DNA from: Arthrobacter globiformis
Lineage (GTDB): Bacteria > Actinomycetota > Actinomycetes > Actinomycetales > Micrococcaceae
Direction: 5' to 3'
Assembly: GCF_030815865.1 (NCBI RefSeq)
Contig: NZ_JAUSXI010000001.1
Span: 1,178,001-1,242,000, forward strand
DNA: 64,000 nucleotides
In this document: in pieces, positions 40,558 to 49,515 of the stretch
Layout: each line of letters begins with the position of its first letter
How positions within the stretch are numbered: position 1 is the first letter of the stretch
Notes under the pieces: model-generated
What the model saw: only the letters and a program-made list of their open reading frames with translations
Told to the model about the DNA's origin: nothing
The model's database searches: none
Made by a program: the position numbers and the translations under genes

Positions 40558-43500
40558 TTGCACGACGACCGCCGGATCACGGAAGTCCGCCTGGACCGCT
40601 TTGTCCGCGAACGGATCACCCCTGCCATTTATGGGCGCAGCGTGCCCCTGGAGCTGAGCAGCTGGGACGTTCCGGATGAACCCGTCCCGGTTCTGGAGGC
40701 CCTGCGCCAGGAGTTCGGGCCGCAGGAACACGGTGCCGCCTGGGGGCGCCCGTGGAGCACCAAGTGGCTGCGGCTTCAGGGAGAGGTGCCGGACGCCTGG
40801 GGAACCGCGCCGGATACCGAGGTGGAGATTGTCGTGGACCTCGGGTTCACCACGGAGATCCCCGGCTTCCAGTGCGAGGGGATCGCGTGGCGCCCGGACG
40901 GCAGTGTCATGAAGGCCATCTCGCCCCGCAACCAGCACATCCCGCTGAAGCTGCTGGGTAGCGGGCTCGCTGTGGACTTCTATGTGGAGGCAGCAGCCAA
41001 TCCTGATGTTGCCCAGGGCTGGAGCTTCGCGCCGACTCCGTACGGGGACAAGGCCACCGCGGGCAACGAACCGCAGTACCGCCTGGGCAGCATCGCCATC
41101 GCGGAGCTGAACCGAGCAGTGTGGGAGCTCCAGCAGGACGTGCTGACACTCAGCGGCCTCATGCATGAGCTGCCCACCGAACTGCCGCGGCGGCACGAGA
41201 TCCTCCGTGCCCTGGAACGCATGATGGACATCATGGACCCGGACGACGTCGCCGGCACAGCGCCCGCCGGGCGGGCAGCGCTGGCGGAGGTGCTGGCCAG
41301 GCCTGCCTACGCCTCGGCCCACCAGTTGCTGGCCACCGGGCATGCGCACATCGATTCGGCCTGGCTGTGGCCTGTCCGGGAAACCATGCGCAAGTGCGCC
41401 CGGACCTTTTCCAACGTTGTTGCCCTCATGGACGAGGATCCGGACTTTGTCTTCTCCTGCTCCTCCGCGCAGCAGATGGCCTGGATCAAGGAGTTCTACC
41501 CCGAACTGTTCGGCCGCATCCGGGAAAAGGTGAAGTCCGGCCAGTTCATTCCCGTGGGCGGCATGTGGGTGGAGTCTGACACCAACATGCCTGGCGGTGA
41601 GGCCATGGCCCGGCAGTTCGTCGAAGGCAAGAGCTTCTTCCTCAAGGAATTCGACGTCGAGTGCAGGGAAGCCTGGCTACCGGACTCCTTCGGGTACTCC
41701 GCAGCCCTGCCGCAGATCGTCAAGGCCGCGGGCAGCCGCTGGTTCCTGACCCAGAAGATCTCCTGGAACCAGATCAACCGGATGCCGCACCACACCTTCA
41801 ACTGGGAGGGCATTGACGGCACCCGCGTCTTCACGCACTTCCCGCCGGTGGACACGTACAACTCCGAACTCAGCGGCCGGGATCTGGCGCACGCCGAGCG
41901 CAACTACCGGGACCACGGCCACGGCACCATCTCGCTCGTCCCCTTCGGCTACGGCGACGGCGGTGGCGGACCGACGCGGGAGATGGTCGCTGCCGCGCAC
42001 CGCGCCGCCGACCTGGAAGGCTCGCCGAAAGTCCGGATCGGAACTCCGCGCAGCTTCTTTGAGCAGGCCGAGGCAGAGTACAAAGCGCTGCCGGTCTGGG
42101 TGGGGGAGATGTACTTGGAGCTGCACCGCGGCACCTACACCAGCCAGGCCAGGACCAAGCAGGGCAACCGTCGGTCCGAGCACCTCCTCCGCGAGGCGGA
42201 GCTGTGGTGCGCCACTGCCGCCGTCCGCTCCGGCGGGGAGTACACGTACCCCGCGGCCGAGCTGAAGCGGCTGTGGCAGCTGGTCCTGCTGCAGCAGTTC
42301 CACGACATACTGCCCGGCAGCGCCATCGCCTGGGTGCACCAGGACGCCGAACGCAACTACGCGGCCGTGGCCAAGGGGCTGGAAACCCTCATCAGCGGGG
42401 CGGCCGCGGCCCTCCTGGGCGAAGGCACGCAGGAGTTCCTGCTCAACGCCAGCCCGCATGCCCGCCTGGGAGTCCCGGCGCTCGCGGCCGGAGTGCCTGT
42501 GGCAACCCTGGACGCTGCGCCAGCCCAGGATGTTGCGCCAACCCAGAATGCAGTGCCGGCCCGGGAGGCAGTTCAGGCCACGCCGCTGTACGGCGGCTTT
42601 GTCCTGGACAACGGCGTTATCCGTGCCGTACTGGATGACAACGGGCTCCTGACGTCGCTGCGGGACCACGGGACCGGCCGCGAGGCCGTCGCCCCCGGCC
42701 AGTTCGGAAACCACCTGGAACTGCACCGGGACACCCCCAACGAATGGGACGCCTGGGACATCGACGAGTTCTACCGGCGGAACGTCACCAGCCTTACCGA
42801 CGCCGCGGAGGTGAGGCTGGAGCGGAACGGCGGGGACGCCGTCGTCGTGGTGGAACGGCTCACCGGCTCCTCCCGCATCACCCAGCGCGTCACGCTGGCG
42901 GCGGGCAGCCCGTCCCTGGGCATCTCCACCGAGGTTGACTGGCAGGAGCGCGAGAAGCTGCTCAAACTGGGGTTCCCGCTGGACCTGAGGGCGGACCGGT
43001 CGGCGGCGGAAACCCAGTTCGGCCACGTCTTCCGGCCGACCCACGTGAACACCTCGTGGGAGGCGGCCAAGTTCGAGATCTGCGCGCACCGCTGGATCCA
43101 CGTTTCAGAACCTGGGTACGGCGTGGCCATCGCCAACGCCTCCACGTACGGGCACGACGTCGCCCGGTCTGTCCGGGACGACGGCGGGACCACCACCACC
43201 GTCCGGCTCTCGCTGCTGCGCGCTGCCAAGTTCCCCGACCCCCAGGCGGACCGCGGCAGGCACGTGCTTGACGTCTGGATTCGTCCGGCAGCGGGAATCG
43301 CCGAGGCCGTGGAAGAGGGTTACCGCGCCAACCTCGCGCCGAGGACGGTGCTGGGCGCGCACCCGGCCGGGGCGCTGGTTACGGTGGACAACCCGGCCCT
43401 GGTGGTCGAAGCCGTGAAGCTGGCCGAAGACGGCTCGGGAGACGTCATCGTCCGGCTGTACGAATCACTGGGCCAGCGCTCGGCCGGACGCCTGAGCGCC

Positions 43501-43638
43501 AACTTCCCGGCCACCGGAATCCTGGCCGTGGACCTGCTCGAGCGGCCGGTCGACGCGACAGGCGTGGTGGCCGGGGCGGACTCCGCTGAGCTCACGCTGC
43601 GGCCGTTCCAGCTGGTGACCCTGAGGTTTGCTCGCTGA
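40558..43638 (+). CDS. Alpha-mannosidase, glycoside hydrolase family 38
   Basis: A cytoplasmic enzyme of 1026 residues that removes alpha-linked mannose. The catalytic domain has the zinc-binding GHAHIDSAWLWP near residue 261, the nucleophile Asp376 in WLPDSFGYS, and the third zinc region QQFHDILPGSAI near residue 580. The C-terminal beta domains follow from about residue 680. A low-complexity insert (APAQDVAPTQNAVPARE) at about 650-675 separates the two. No signal peptide is seen. The TTG start has AAAGAGG upstream. The gene is monocistronic and convergent with an amino-acid transporter across a strong hairpin. Confidence 0.94.
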   Translation: MHDDRRITEVRLDRFVRERITPAIYGRSVPLELSSWDVPDEPVPVLEALRQEFGPQEHGAAWGRPWSTKWLRLQGEVPDAWGTAPDTEVEIVVDLGFTTEIPGFQCEGIAWRPDGSVMKAISPRNQHIPLKLLGSGLAVDFYVEAAANPDVAQGWSFAPTPYGDKATAGNEPQYRLGSIAIAELNRAVWELQQDVLTLSGLMHELPTELPRRHEILRALERMMDIMDPDDVAGTAPAGRAALAEVLARPAYASAHQLLATGHAHIDSAWLWPVRETMRKCARTFSNVVALMDEDPDFVFSCSSAQQMAWIKEFYPELFGRIREKVKSGQFIPVGGMWVESDTNMPGGEAMARQFVEGKSFFLKEFDVECREAWLPDSFGYSAALPQIVKAAGSRWFLTQKISWNQINRMPHHTFNWEGIDGTRVFTHFPPVDTYNSELSGRDLAHAERNYRDHGHGTISLVPFGYGDGGGGPTREMVAAAHRAADLEGSPKVRIGTPRSFFEQAEAEYKALPVWVGEMYLELHRGTYTSQARTKQGNRRSEHLLREAELWCATAAVRSGGEYTYPAAELKRLWQLVLLQQFHDILPGSAIAWVHQDAERNYAAVAKGLETLISGAAAALLGEGTQEFLLNASPHARLGVPALAAGVPVATLDAAPAQDVAPTQNAVPAREAVQATPLYGGFVLDNGVIRAVLDDNGLLTSLRDHGTGREAVAPGQFGNHLELHRDTPNEWDAWDIDEFYRRNVTSLTDAAEVRLERNGGDAVVVVERLTGSSRITQRVTLAAGSPSLGISTEVDWQEREKLLKLGFPLDLRADRSAAETQFGHVFRPTHVNTSWEAAKFEICAHRWIHVSEPGYGVAIANASTYGHDVARSVRDDGGTTTTVRLSLLRAAKFPDPQADRGRHVLDVWIRPAAGIAEAVEEGYRANLAPRTVLGAHPAGALVTVDNPALVVEAVKLAEDGSGDVIVRLYESLGQRSAGRLSANFPATGILAVDLLERPVDATGVVAGADSAELTLRPFQLVTLRFAR

Positions 43639-43664
43639 GCTGGGTTTGCCGCTGAGCTAGGTTT

Positions 43665-43701
43665 GCCGGCAGCGCCCGAGCCATAGGCGGGCGCTGCCGG
43701 C
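43665..43701. terminator. Bidirectional hairpin between the mannosidase and ABC transporter genes
   Basis: 14-bp perfect stem GCCGGCAGCGCCCG / CGGGCGCTGCCGGC between convergent genes. T-tracts are weak on both sides. Confidence 0.7.
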
Positions 43702-43743
43702 ATTACCGTGCTTAAAAATCGTCCAGCTGAGAAATCGTGCAGC

Positions 43744-44562
43744 TCAGAATTCGTGCAGCAGCCGCCGGACGAACTGCCGGGTTCGCTCCTGCCGTGGCGC
43801 CCGGAGGACCTCTGCGGCCGGTCCGCGCTCCACCACCACGCCGCCGTCCATGAAGATGACCTCGTCTGCCACCTGGCGGGCGAAGGCAAGCTCGTGGGTG
43901 ACGATGACCATGGTCCACCCCTCGTCGGCAAGTTCCTGGATGACGCCCAGGACGTCACCCACGAGTTCCGGGTCCAGCGCCGACGTGGGCTCATCGAACA
44001 GCAGCAGCTGGGGTTTCAGGGCCAGGGCACGCACTATGCCCACGCGCTGCTGCTGGCCGCCGGAGAGCTCGAACGGGTAGGCGTCGCGCTTGTCCGCCAG
44101 CCCCACCCTGGCTAGGAGCTTTTCGGCCGCGGCCACCGCCTCGGCCCGCTTGCGCTTCTGGACCTGGACCGGTCCTTCGATGACGTTCTGCAGGACGGTC
44201 ATGTGCGGGAACAGGTTGTAGTGCTGGAACACCATGGCGCTGCGGTCCCGCAGGTCCGAAATCTCTTTCTTGGAGACCTTGGCGGAGAAATTTAGCGCGA
44301 GCTCGGTTCCGGGACCCGCAAAGGTGACTGTCCCGGCGTCGGGCGTTTCCAGTCCGTTCAGCGATCGCAGCACGGTGGTCTTGCCCGAACCTGACGGCCC
44401 GATCAGGGCCACGACGTTGCCGCGGCGGACGTCGAGGTCGATGTCCCGCAGCACCACGTTGCTGCCGAACGCCTTCGCGAGGTTGCGGACCGACAGCACC
44501 GGCCTGCCCTGAGATGCGGCGGCCTGGGGTGCGGCGTGTGCTGCTCCGTCAGTGGGCGACAT
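43744..44562 (-). CDS. Polar amino-acid ABC transporter, ATP-binding protein
   Basis: A 272-residue ATPase with Walker A GPSGSGKTT, Q-loop MVFQHYNLFPHMT, signature LSGGQQQRVGIVRALAL, Walker B LLLFDEPTSALDPE and switch His in VTHELAFARQ. These match the GlnQ/HisP group. The ATG at 44562 overlaps the permease gene by 14 bases, with AAGGAGA upstream. It is last in the operon binding protein - permease - ATPase. The set resembles cystine or glutamine importers; the actual substrate is not determined. Confidence 0.94.
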   Translation of the reverse strand: MSPTDGAAHAAPQAAASQGRPVLSVRNLAKAFGSNVVLRDIDLDVRRGNVVALIGPSGSGKTTVLRSLNGLETPDAGTVTFAGPGTELALNFSAKVSKKEISDLRDRSAMVFQHYNLFPHMTVLQNVIEGPVQVQKRKRAEAVAAAEKLLARVGLADKRDAYPFELSGGQQQRVGIVRALALKPQLLLFDEPTSALDPELVGDVLGVIQELADEGWTMVIVTHELAFARQVADEVIFMDGGVVVERGPAAEVLRAPRQERTRQFVRRLLHEF

Positions 44563-45214
44563 AGCGGTCCAGTCTCCTTTCAAGCACGGACTGCCCGGAG
44601 GAGAGCGCCAGGCAAATGATCCAGTAGACCAGGGCAGCCTCGAGATACAGCACCATGAACTCCTGGCTGAAGGCCGCGATCTGCTGGGCGTTGCGGAACA
44701 GCTCCGTGACCAGGATGAGCGAGGCCAGCGACGTGTCCTTCACCAGCGAAATGAAGGTGTTGGACAGCGGCGGCACGGACACCCTCGCAGCCTGCGGCAG
44801 GATGATGCGGCGCAGCGACTGGCTTCGGGACATGCCGATGGTGTGGCCGGCTTCCCACTGGCCCTTGGGCACCGACAGGATGGCGGCCCTGATGACCTCG
44901 GCCGCATAGCCGCCGATGTTCAGCGAAAAGGCGATGATGGCGCTGGGCCATGGATCGAGCTTCACGCCCAGGCTCGGCAGGCCGTAGAAGATTACAAAAA
45001 GCTGCACCAGAAGCGGGGTGCCGCGGATCACCGAAACGTAGAACCGCGCCAGACCGGACACCACGGCGTTCCGGCTTAGCCGCATCAGCGCCACCAGCAG
45101 CGCCAGCGCGAGGCCGATGGCGAATGAAGCAAGCGTCAGCGGGATGGTGCCGGTGACTGCGCCCGTGACAATAGGGCCGAAGGAGCTCCAGATGAGATCC
45201 CAGTTCGACGGCAT
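44549..45214 (-). CDS. Polar amino-acid ABC transporter, permease
   Basis: A 221-residue inner-membrane permease of the HisM/GlnP family, with about five helices. It shows the N-terminal TGTIPLTLASFAIGL, the conserved VIRGTPLLVQLFVIFYGLP, and the ATPase-contact EAA loop GYAAEVIRAAILSVPKGQWEAG. It starts directly after the binding-protein stop codon and overlaps the ATPase gene, so translation is coupled. One permease is found, so a homodimer is expected. Confidence 0.94.
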   Translation of the reverse strand: MPSNWDLIWSSFGPIVTGAVTGTIPLTLASFAIGLALALLVALMRLSRNAVVSGLARFYVSVIRGTPLLVQLFVIFYGLPSLGVKLDPWPSAIIAFSLNIGGYAAEVIRAAILSVPKGQWEAGHTIGMSRSQSLRRIILPQAARVSVPPLSNTFISLVKDTSLASLILVTELFRNAQQIAAFSQEFMVLYLEAALVYWIICLALSSGQSVLERRLDRYVAH

Positions 45215-46036
45215 CTACTTGGTGACGTCCGTGCTGAAGTACTTGTCCGAGACCTTGGCCAGCGTCCCGTCAGCACGGAGGTCGTCCAGCGCCTTGTCTA
45301 CCGCCTTTGTGAGCTCCGTGGAGCCCTTGCGGAACACGAAGGCGCTTTCGGACTTCTCCTTGGTTTCAGCGGCGATCTTCAGCCCGGCATCCGGATTGGT
45401 CTTCGCGTAGTCGAGATAGGTGAGCTTGTCATTGACGATGGCGTCCACGCGTCCCTGCCGGACCAGCGTCACGCCTTGAGCCCAGCCCTCCACGGACTGC
45501 ACATTGGCGCCCGCGTCCACGGCCAACTTGTAGAAGTTGCTGGTGAGCGACTGCGCTGTGGTCTTGCCCTTGAGGCTCTCAAAGCTGGTAATGCTGCTGT
45601 TGTCCGCCTTCGTCACGATCACGCCCGTGGAGACGGTGTACGGCTTGGAGAAGTCGTACTTGGCCTTGCGTTCCGCGTTGATGGAAATCTGGTTGGCGAT
45701 GGTGTCGAACCGCTTGGCGTCGAGGCCGGCGAATATCCCGTCGAACTGGGTTTCCTGGAAGGTGGCCTTCACTCCGAGCTTGTCAGCCACGGCGCGGGCG
45801 ATCTCGACGTCGTAGCCGGTCAGGTCGCCGGCTCCCTCCGCGTGGAAGCTAAAGGGCTTGTAGGTGCCCTCGGTGGCGACGACGATCTCGCCCTTGGATT
45901 TCACATCGCTGAGTGACGTGTCCGAGTTGCTGGCAGCCGGAGCCTGGGAACCCCCGCCGCCGCAGGCCGTCAGAGCCAGTGCCAGTCCGGCAAGGGTGGC
46001 CGCAAGAGCGGAGCGGCGGGAATGGACACGGTTCAT
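45215..46036 (-). CDS. Polar amino-acid ABC transporter, substrate-binding lipoprotein
   Basis: A 273-residue receptor with a lipobox LALTACGGGG (Cys25). The mature part has the type II fold of polar amino-acid receptors: IVVATEGTYKPFSFH, DLTGYDVEIARAVADKLGV, FDGIFAGLDAKRFDTIANQISI and RVDAIVNDKLTYLDY. The last two resemble cystine-binding proteins (TcyA/FliY group), a suggestion only. It is the first gene of the transporter operon; the 298-base region upstream holds its promoter and the terminator of the next operon. Confidence 0.93.
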   Translation of the reverse strand: MNRVHSRRSALAATLAGLALALTACGGGGSQAPAASNSDTSLSDVKSKGEIVVATEGTYKPFSFHAEGAGDLTGYDVEIARAVADKLGVKATFQETQFDGIFAGLDAKRFDTIANQISINAERKAKYDFSKPYTVSTGVIVTKADNSSITSFESLKGKTTAQSLTSNFYKLAVDAGANVQSVEGWAQGVTLVRQGRVDAIVNDKLTYLDYAKTNPDAGLKIAAETKEKSESAFVFRKGSTELTKAVDKALDDLRADGTLAKVSDKYFSTDVTK

Positions 46037-46180
46037 GGCGGGTACCCTTCTTCAGGCTGCTGCGGTAGGCATCGCGGCGGCCGGATCCGGCTCCCGCGGT
46101 GCCAGTGCCTGCAACGCATTGGCAAAGACCTTTTATTTCGCCATCATACGGGGGCTGGGGGTTCTGAAAGGCGGGCCGTT

Positions 46181-46223
46181 AAAAAGGCTGAGTGGGGGCG
46201 GTCCCCAACGGCCGCCACCACTC
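46181..46223 (-). terminator. Intrinsic terminator of the double-HTH/membrane cassettes
   Basis: On the minus strand, GAGTGGTGGCGG pairs with CCGCCCCCACTC (one mismatch) across a 10-base loop, followed by AGCCTTTTT. It lies about 110 bases after the last cassette gene. Confidence 0.75.
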
Positions 46224-46334
46224 ATCCCCCCAATGTGCGATCCGGCAGGCGCCACAGCTTGTGAGCCAGGCAGCAACTACTTTCACACATTCATGATTCT
46301 CTCACGGTCTAATGATTTTGTGAATCCCGCTCCG

Positions 46335-47072
46335 CTACCTTTCGGTAGATGACGTTCCGTGACTCCCACGGCTGGCAACCTTGACGCGTGCCAGCCAGAC
46401 CAGAATAAGGCCGGATATGTAGAAAACCACCGCCCCGTTGTTCACCGCCGGCGCGACGACGAGGAGCTGGGGCGGCGCAAATTCAAGGCAGAGACCGGCC
46501 ACAGTGGCCACCGCTCCGGCCGCCATCAGGGCCGCCCCGGTCCTGATGAGCGGGGGCAGGCTTTCCTTGACGCTGCGGAGCAGGGCAGGCAGCAGTGCCA
46601 GCGAGACGTAAGCCACGTAGCCCCGCGCGGCAGCCCAGTAGTACGGAAGCAGGGCCTCATTCCGGGCGCTGACCGCGCCGGCATCCCTGAAACGCACTGA
46701 CGAGGGGGCCGGTTCCATCATAAGGAAGACCGTCACGAGGCCAGCTGAGAAAATCGCGAGCATGCCCAGCCCCGGACGCCCGGCGATCATGCGGTGGGCG
46801 TCGGGGGCACCAAACCCCTTCGTGACGCGGACTGCGATGAGGAAGATCGTGGCGAAAACAATCAGGCGCAGCAGGACGTGCGCAATGTTGACTCCGCCGA
46901 GGGCTCCGTCGATGGCCATGTAGAACTGTTCGATACTCAGGACTGCGGCAGCCGTCGCCAGCAGGAAGATGAAGAACAGGGTTGGGTTCAGTCCGCGCAG
47001 TGCGCTCGGAATCCGGGCCAGGGCGGCACCGGCGCACACAACCAGTGTTATCCACGGGAGAATTTCGCTCAT
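46335..47072 (-). CDS. Polytopic membrane protein, cassette A
   Basis: A 245-residue membrane protein with about seven hydrophobic helices, starting MSEILPWITLVVCAG and ending in a short polar tail. It is homologous to the cassette B membrane protein (residues such as LARIPS/LSRIPN, AIDGALG/AIDALLG, VLLRLIVFATIF/LLLRFIIFGAIF align), with roughly a third of positions identical by eye. The topology recalls the MAB_1171c-like putative transporters found beside XRE regulators in actinobacteria, but I cannot confirm the family. The ATG overlaps the stop of the upstream HTH gene (ATGA), so the two proteins are probably made together. The function is unknown: transport, signalling, or anchoring of the regulator are all possible. 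Confidence 0.8.
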   Translation of the reverse strand: MSEILPWITLVVCAGAALARIPSALRGLNPTLFFIFLLATAAAVLSIEQFYMAIDGALGGVNIAHVLLRLIVFATIFLIAVRVTKGFGAPDAHRMIAGRPGLGMLAIFSAGLVTVFLMMEPAPSSVRFRDAGAVSARNEALLPYYWAAARGYVAYVSLALLPALLRSVKESLPPLIRTGAALMAAGAVATVAGLCLEFAPPQLLVVAPAVNNGAVVFYISGLILVWLARVKVASRGSHGTSSTER

Positions 47073-47815
47073 ACCAGGTTCTCCCAGATTCTTTCGGTCT
47101 GTTCCTGGTCCTGCTCCTGCCGCCGGAGGGTCTTGCCCAGCGCCTGGAGGCGTTCGCCGGCCAGGGCGGCCAGGTCGCCGTCGCTGAGCCGGTCCAGGGC
47201 CGCCTGCCGTGCGCCCGGCGGCCAGCCGGCTTCCGCTTCGGTCACCAGCCCCGTAGCCACCAGTCCGCCGGCCAGTCCGACGCCGGCAGCCCGGGAGGTG
47301 GCGACGGCAAGTTCCGGGGCGAGCCGGTTGGCGGTCAGTTGAGCGGAGTAGTTCTGCGGGGCGACGCCGGTAGCGGCGGAGACGCGGTGCCGGAGTTCGC
47401 CGTCGTCGATTGCGTCCACCCAGTTCTTCACGGAAGTGGCATGCGGCGGCGGGCTGAGTTCCGGCTGGCCAGTAGCCGTGCAGCCTGTGCCGGTGGAGCC
47501 CATGGGTGCGGTGCGGACAATGACGGCACGCAGCAGGTCGACGGTGGCGATTTGGCTTACCAGTTCCTTGTCGGAAGGAGGGAGGGAGGAACTGGCGAGG
47601 TCGCTGTACGTGTCAAAGGTGGCCAGCGCGGCGACCGGATTGATGTTGTAGGCCCGGCTGATGCTCACGACAGTAGTCTCGGCAACCTTTCCCCGCACCA
47701 GCTGCTGGGCGAGGGTGGTGCGCTTGACCCCGGAGACCCTGCAGATATCGGCCGTGCTGGTGTCCGGTGCCACGCCATTTAGCCAGCGCTGGAATGCTTT
47801 GGCGGGGAGGGGCAT
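47069..47815 (-). CDS. Double helix-turn-helix (XRE-like) regulator, cassette A
   Basis: A 248-residue soluble protein. An XRE-type HTH occupies about residues 20-66 (VSGVKRTTLAQQLVRGKVAE, then SRAYNINPVAAL). A second, similar HTH lies at about 140-185 (ATGVAPQNYSAQLTANRLAP, then SRAAGV); residues 27-55 and 148-176 align without gaps. Between them is a variable linker, and a charged helix (ERLQALGKTLRRQEQDQ) ends the protein. Residues 120-208 are identical to 117-205 of the cassette B protein. It is translationally coupled to the membrane protein downstream. A DNA-binding role is inferred from the HTH pattern only. Confidence 0.82.
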   Translation of the reverse strand: MPLPAKAFQRWLNGVAPDTSTADICRVSGVKRTTLAQQLVRGKVAETTVVSISRAYNINPVAALATFDTYSDLASSSLPPSDKELVSQIATVDLLRAVIVRTAPMGSTGTGCTATGQPELSPPPHATSVKNWVDAIDDGELRHRVSAATGVAPQNYSAQLTANRLAPELAVATSRAAGVGLAGGLVATGLVTEAEAGWPPGARQAALDRLSDGDLAALAGERLQALGKTLRRQEQDQEQTERIWENLV

Positions 47816-47851
47816 GAAACGCTCTCTGGTGAACGAATGGTTGAGTCGATA

Positions 47852-48586
47852 CTAACGGCGTTCGCCGCGCAACGGCCGGTGATTCCGGCCGGCCCGGCTG
47901 CTGGCCACCCAGATGAGTGCCAGGCCGACGACGAAACACAGGATGGCCGTGTAGTTAACGACGAAGCGCAGGAACCCCAGCCCCGGCGGGACGACGGGGA
48001 ACAACAACGAAAGGGGGATCGCGATGCTGCCCACGGCCAGAAGCGCCGCGCTCATCCGGAGCAGCGCGGGCAGCGGGCTCCGGATGGCTCGCAGCATCCC
48101 CGGCAGGATCGCGAGACACACGAACGCCGGGTAGGCACGCCCGGCGGCGCCGTAATACTCCACGAGGAGGGCGTTCTGCTGATTCTTGGCCGCCACCTCT
48201 ACGAGCCCCGCCGACGATCCCGACGTGTCCATCAGGACAAAGCAGACCACCAGCACGGCAGAAATCAGTCCCAGGGCAAGCATGCCGGTGCGGCCCCGCA
48301 TCAGCTGGATTCCGCGGCTGTCCCCGAACCCGGCAGCAATCCGAAGGGCAAGGAAGAAGATGGCCCCGAAGATGATGAAGCGCAGCAGCAGGTTGGCCAC
48401 GTTGGCACTGCCGAGCAGGGCATCGATCGCCAGATAGGGACCGTCGATGCTGAGCAGGATGGCCAGTGTCAGTAGCGCCAGAGCGTAGAAGATGGAGCTG
48501 TTCTTCCGGCGGATCAGGTTCGGGATTCTGCTCAGCGTGGCCGCGCCGGACGCGATCAGCGTGGTCCACTGCAGGATTTCAATCAT
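47852..48586 (-). CDS. Polytopic membrane protein, cassette B
   Basis: A 244-residue membrane protein with about seven helices, homologous to the cassette A protein but clearly diverged. It begins MIEILQWTTLIASGAATLSRIP. A loop (SSAGLVEVAAKNQQNALL) near the middle aligns with SSVRFRDAGAVSARNEALL of copy A. A short basic tail (GRNHRPLRGERR) is cytoplasmic-looking. Its ATG overlaps the stop of the HTH gene by four bases. The stop lies 36 bases upstream of cassette A, so both cassettes may share one transcript. Confidence 0.8.
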   Translation of the reverse strand: MIEILQWTTLIASGAATLSRIPNLIRRKNSSIFYALALLTLAILLSIDGPYLAIDALLGSANVANLLLRFIIFGAIFFLALRIAAGFGDSRGIQLMRGRTGMLALGLISAVLVVCFVLMDTSGSSAGLVEVAAKNQQNALLVEYYGAAGRAYPAFVCLAILPGMLRAIRSPLPALLRMSAALLAVGSIAIPLSLLFPVVPPGLGFLRFVVNYTAILCFVVGLALIWVASSRAGRNHRPLRGERR

Positions 48587-49320
48587 CCGAGGTTCTCCCA
48601 GATCGTTTCGGTTTGTCGTTGGTCGTGTTCTTGCCGCCGCAAGGTCTTGCCGAGCGCCTGGAGGCGTTCGCCGGCCAGAAAGATCAGTTCGCCGTCGGTC
48701 ATGCTATCCAGGGCAGCTTGCCGGGCACCGGGCGGCCAGCCGGCTTCGGCTTCGGTCACCAGCCCCGTTGCCACCAGTCCGCCGGCCAGTCCGACGCCGG
48801 CGGCCCGGGAGGTGGCGACGGCAAGTTCCGGGGCGAGCCGGTTGGCGGTCAGTTGTGCTGAATAGTTTTGCGGGGCGACGCCGGTGGCGGCGGAGACGCG
48901 GTGGCGGAGTTCGCCGTCGTCGATTGCGTCCACCCAGTTTTTCACTGAGGTGGCATGCGGCGGCGGGCTGAGTCCGGGTGGCCCTGTGCCTTTACCTGTG
49001 CCGGCGTCCAGCTCGGTGCGGGCGATGATGGCGTGCAGCAGGTCCGCGGTGGCGATCTGGCTGACCAGTTCCTGCAGCGTGGGCGGGATCGGCGGTTTTC
49101 CCAGATCCCGGTAAGGCTCAAAGGAGCCCAGCGCTGCCATCGGATTAATATTGAAGGCCCGGCTGATCCCCACCACGGTTACCTCGGCCACCTTCCCGCG
49201 GACCAACTGCTGGGCCAGGGTGGTGCGCTTGACCCCTGACGCCCTGGCCACATCAGCAACGCTGGCATCCGGCGCGACGCCGTGCAGCCAGCGCTGGAAA
49301 GCCTTGGCGGGTAGGGGCAT
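48583..49320 (-). CDS. Double helix-turn-helix (XRE-like) regulator, cassette B
   Basis: A 245-residue paralogue of the cassette A regulator. The first HTH (ASGVKRTTLAQQLVRGKVAE, then SRAFNINPMAAL) is about 80 percent identical to copy A, the linker (about residues 68-116) differs strongly, and residues 117-205 are identical. The second HTH lies inside that identical block. The start ATG lies 192 bases from the divergent ABC-F gene, so the promoter of the whole four-gene run should be in 49321-49400. The function is unknown; DNA binding is inferred. Confidence 0.82.
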   Translation of the reverse strand: MPLPAKAFQRWLHGVAPDASVADVARASGVKRTTLAQQLVRGKVAEVTVVGISRAFNINPMAALGSFEPYRDLGKPPIPPTLQELVSQIATADLLHAIIARTELDAGTGKGTGPPGLSPPPHATSVKNWVDAIDDGELRHRVSAATGVAPQNYSAQLTANRLAPELAVATSRAAGVGLAGGLVATGLVTEAEAGWPPGARQAALDSMTDGELIFLAGERLQALGKTLRRQEHDQRQTETIWENLG

Positions 49321-49377
49321 GGAACGCTCTCTGCTGACGGGCGGGGTGGTGCGAAGTGGCGGCCCGCCGGCCTCGAT

Positions 49378-49406
49378 TTTACGTAGCGCGCCGCTTCAAC
49401 TATGCT
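49378..49406 (+). promoter_or_regulatory. Candidate promoter of the ABC-F / ABC exporter operon
   Basis: TTTACG and TATGCT separated by exactly 17 bases. The predicted start of transcription (about 49413) falls at the foot of the hairpin at 49415-49459. Confidence 0.5.
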
Positions 49407-49414
49407 AAGTGGTC

Positions 49415-49459
49415 GAACCCGCTGGTCCGTACACCCCCCAAGTCCGGACCAGCGGGTTC
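49415..49459 (+). promoter_or_regulatory. Leader hairpin / possible attenuator before the ABC-F gene
   Basis: 15-bp perfect stem GAACCCGCTGGTCCG / CGGACCAGCGGGTTC with a 15-base loop, followed by TTTC. It lies in a divergent promoter region where no upstream gene needs a terminator, and 57 bases before the ABC-F ATG. Confidence 0.6.
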
Positions 49460-49515
49460 TTTCATGCCCGCCTGATTTTTCGGGTGAAAACGGGCAGCGG
49501 TGAGAGGATGGATTG

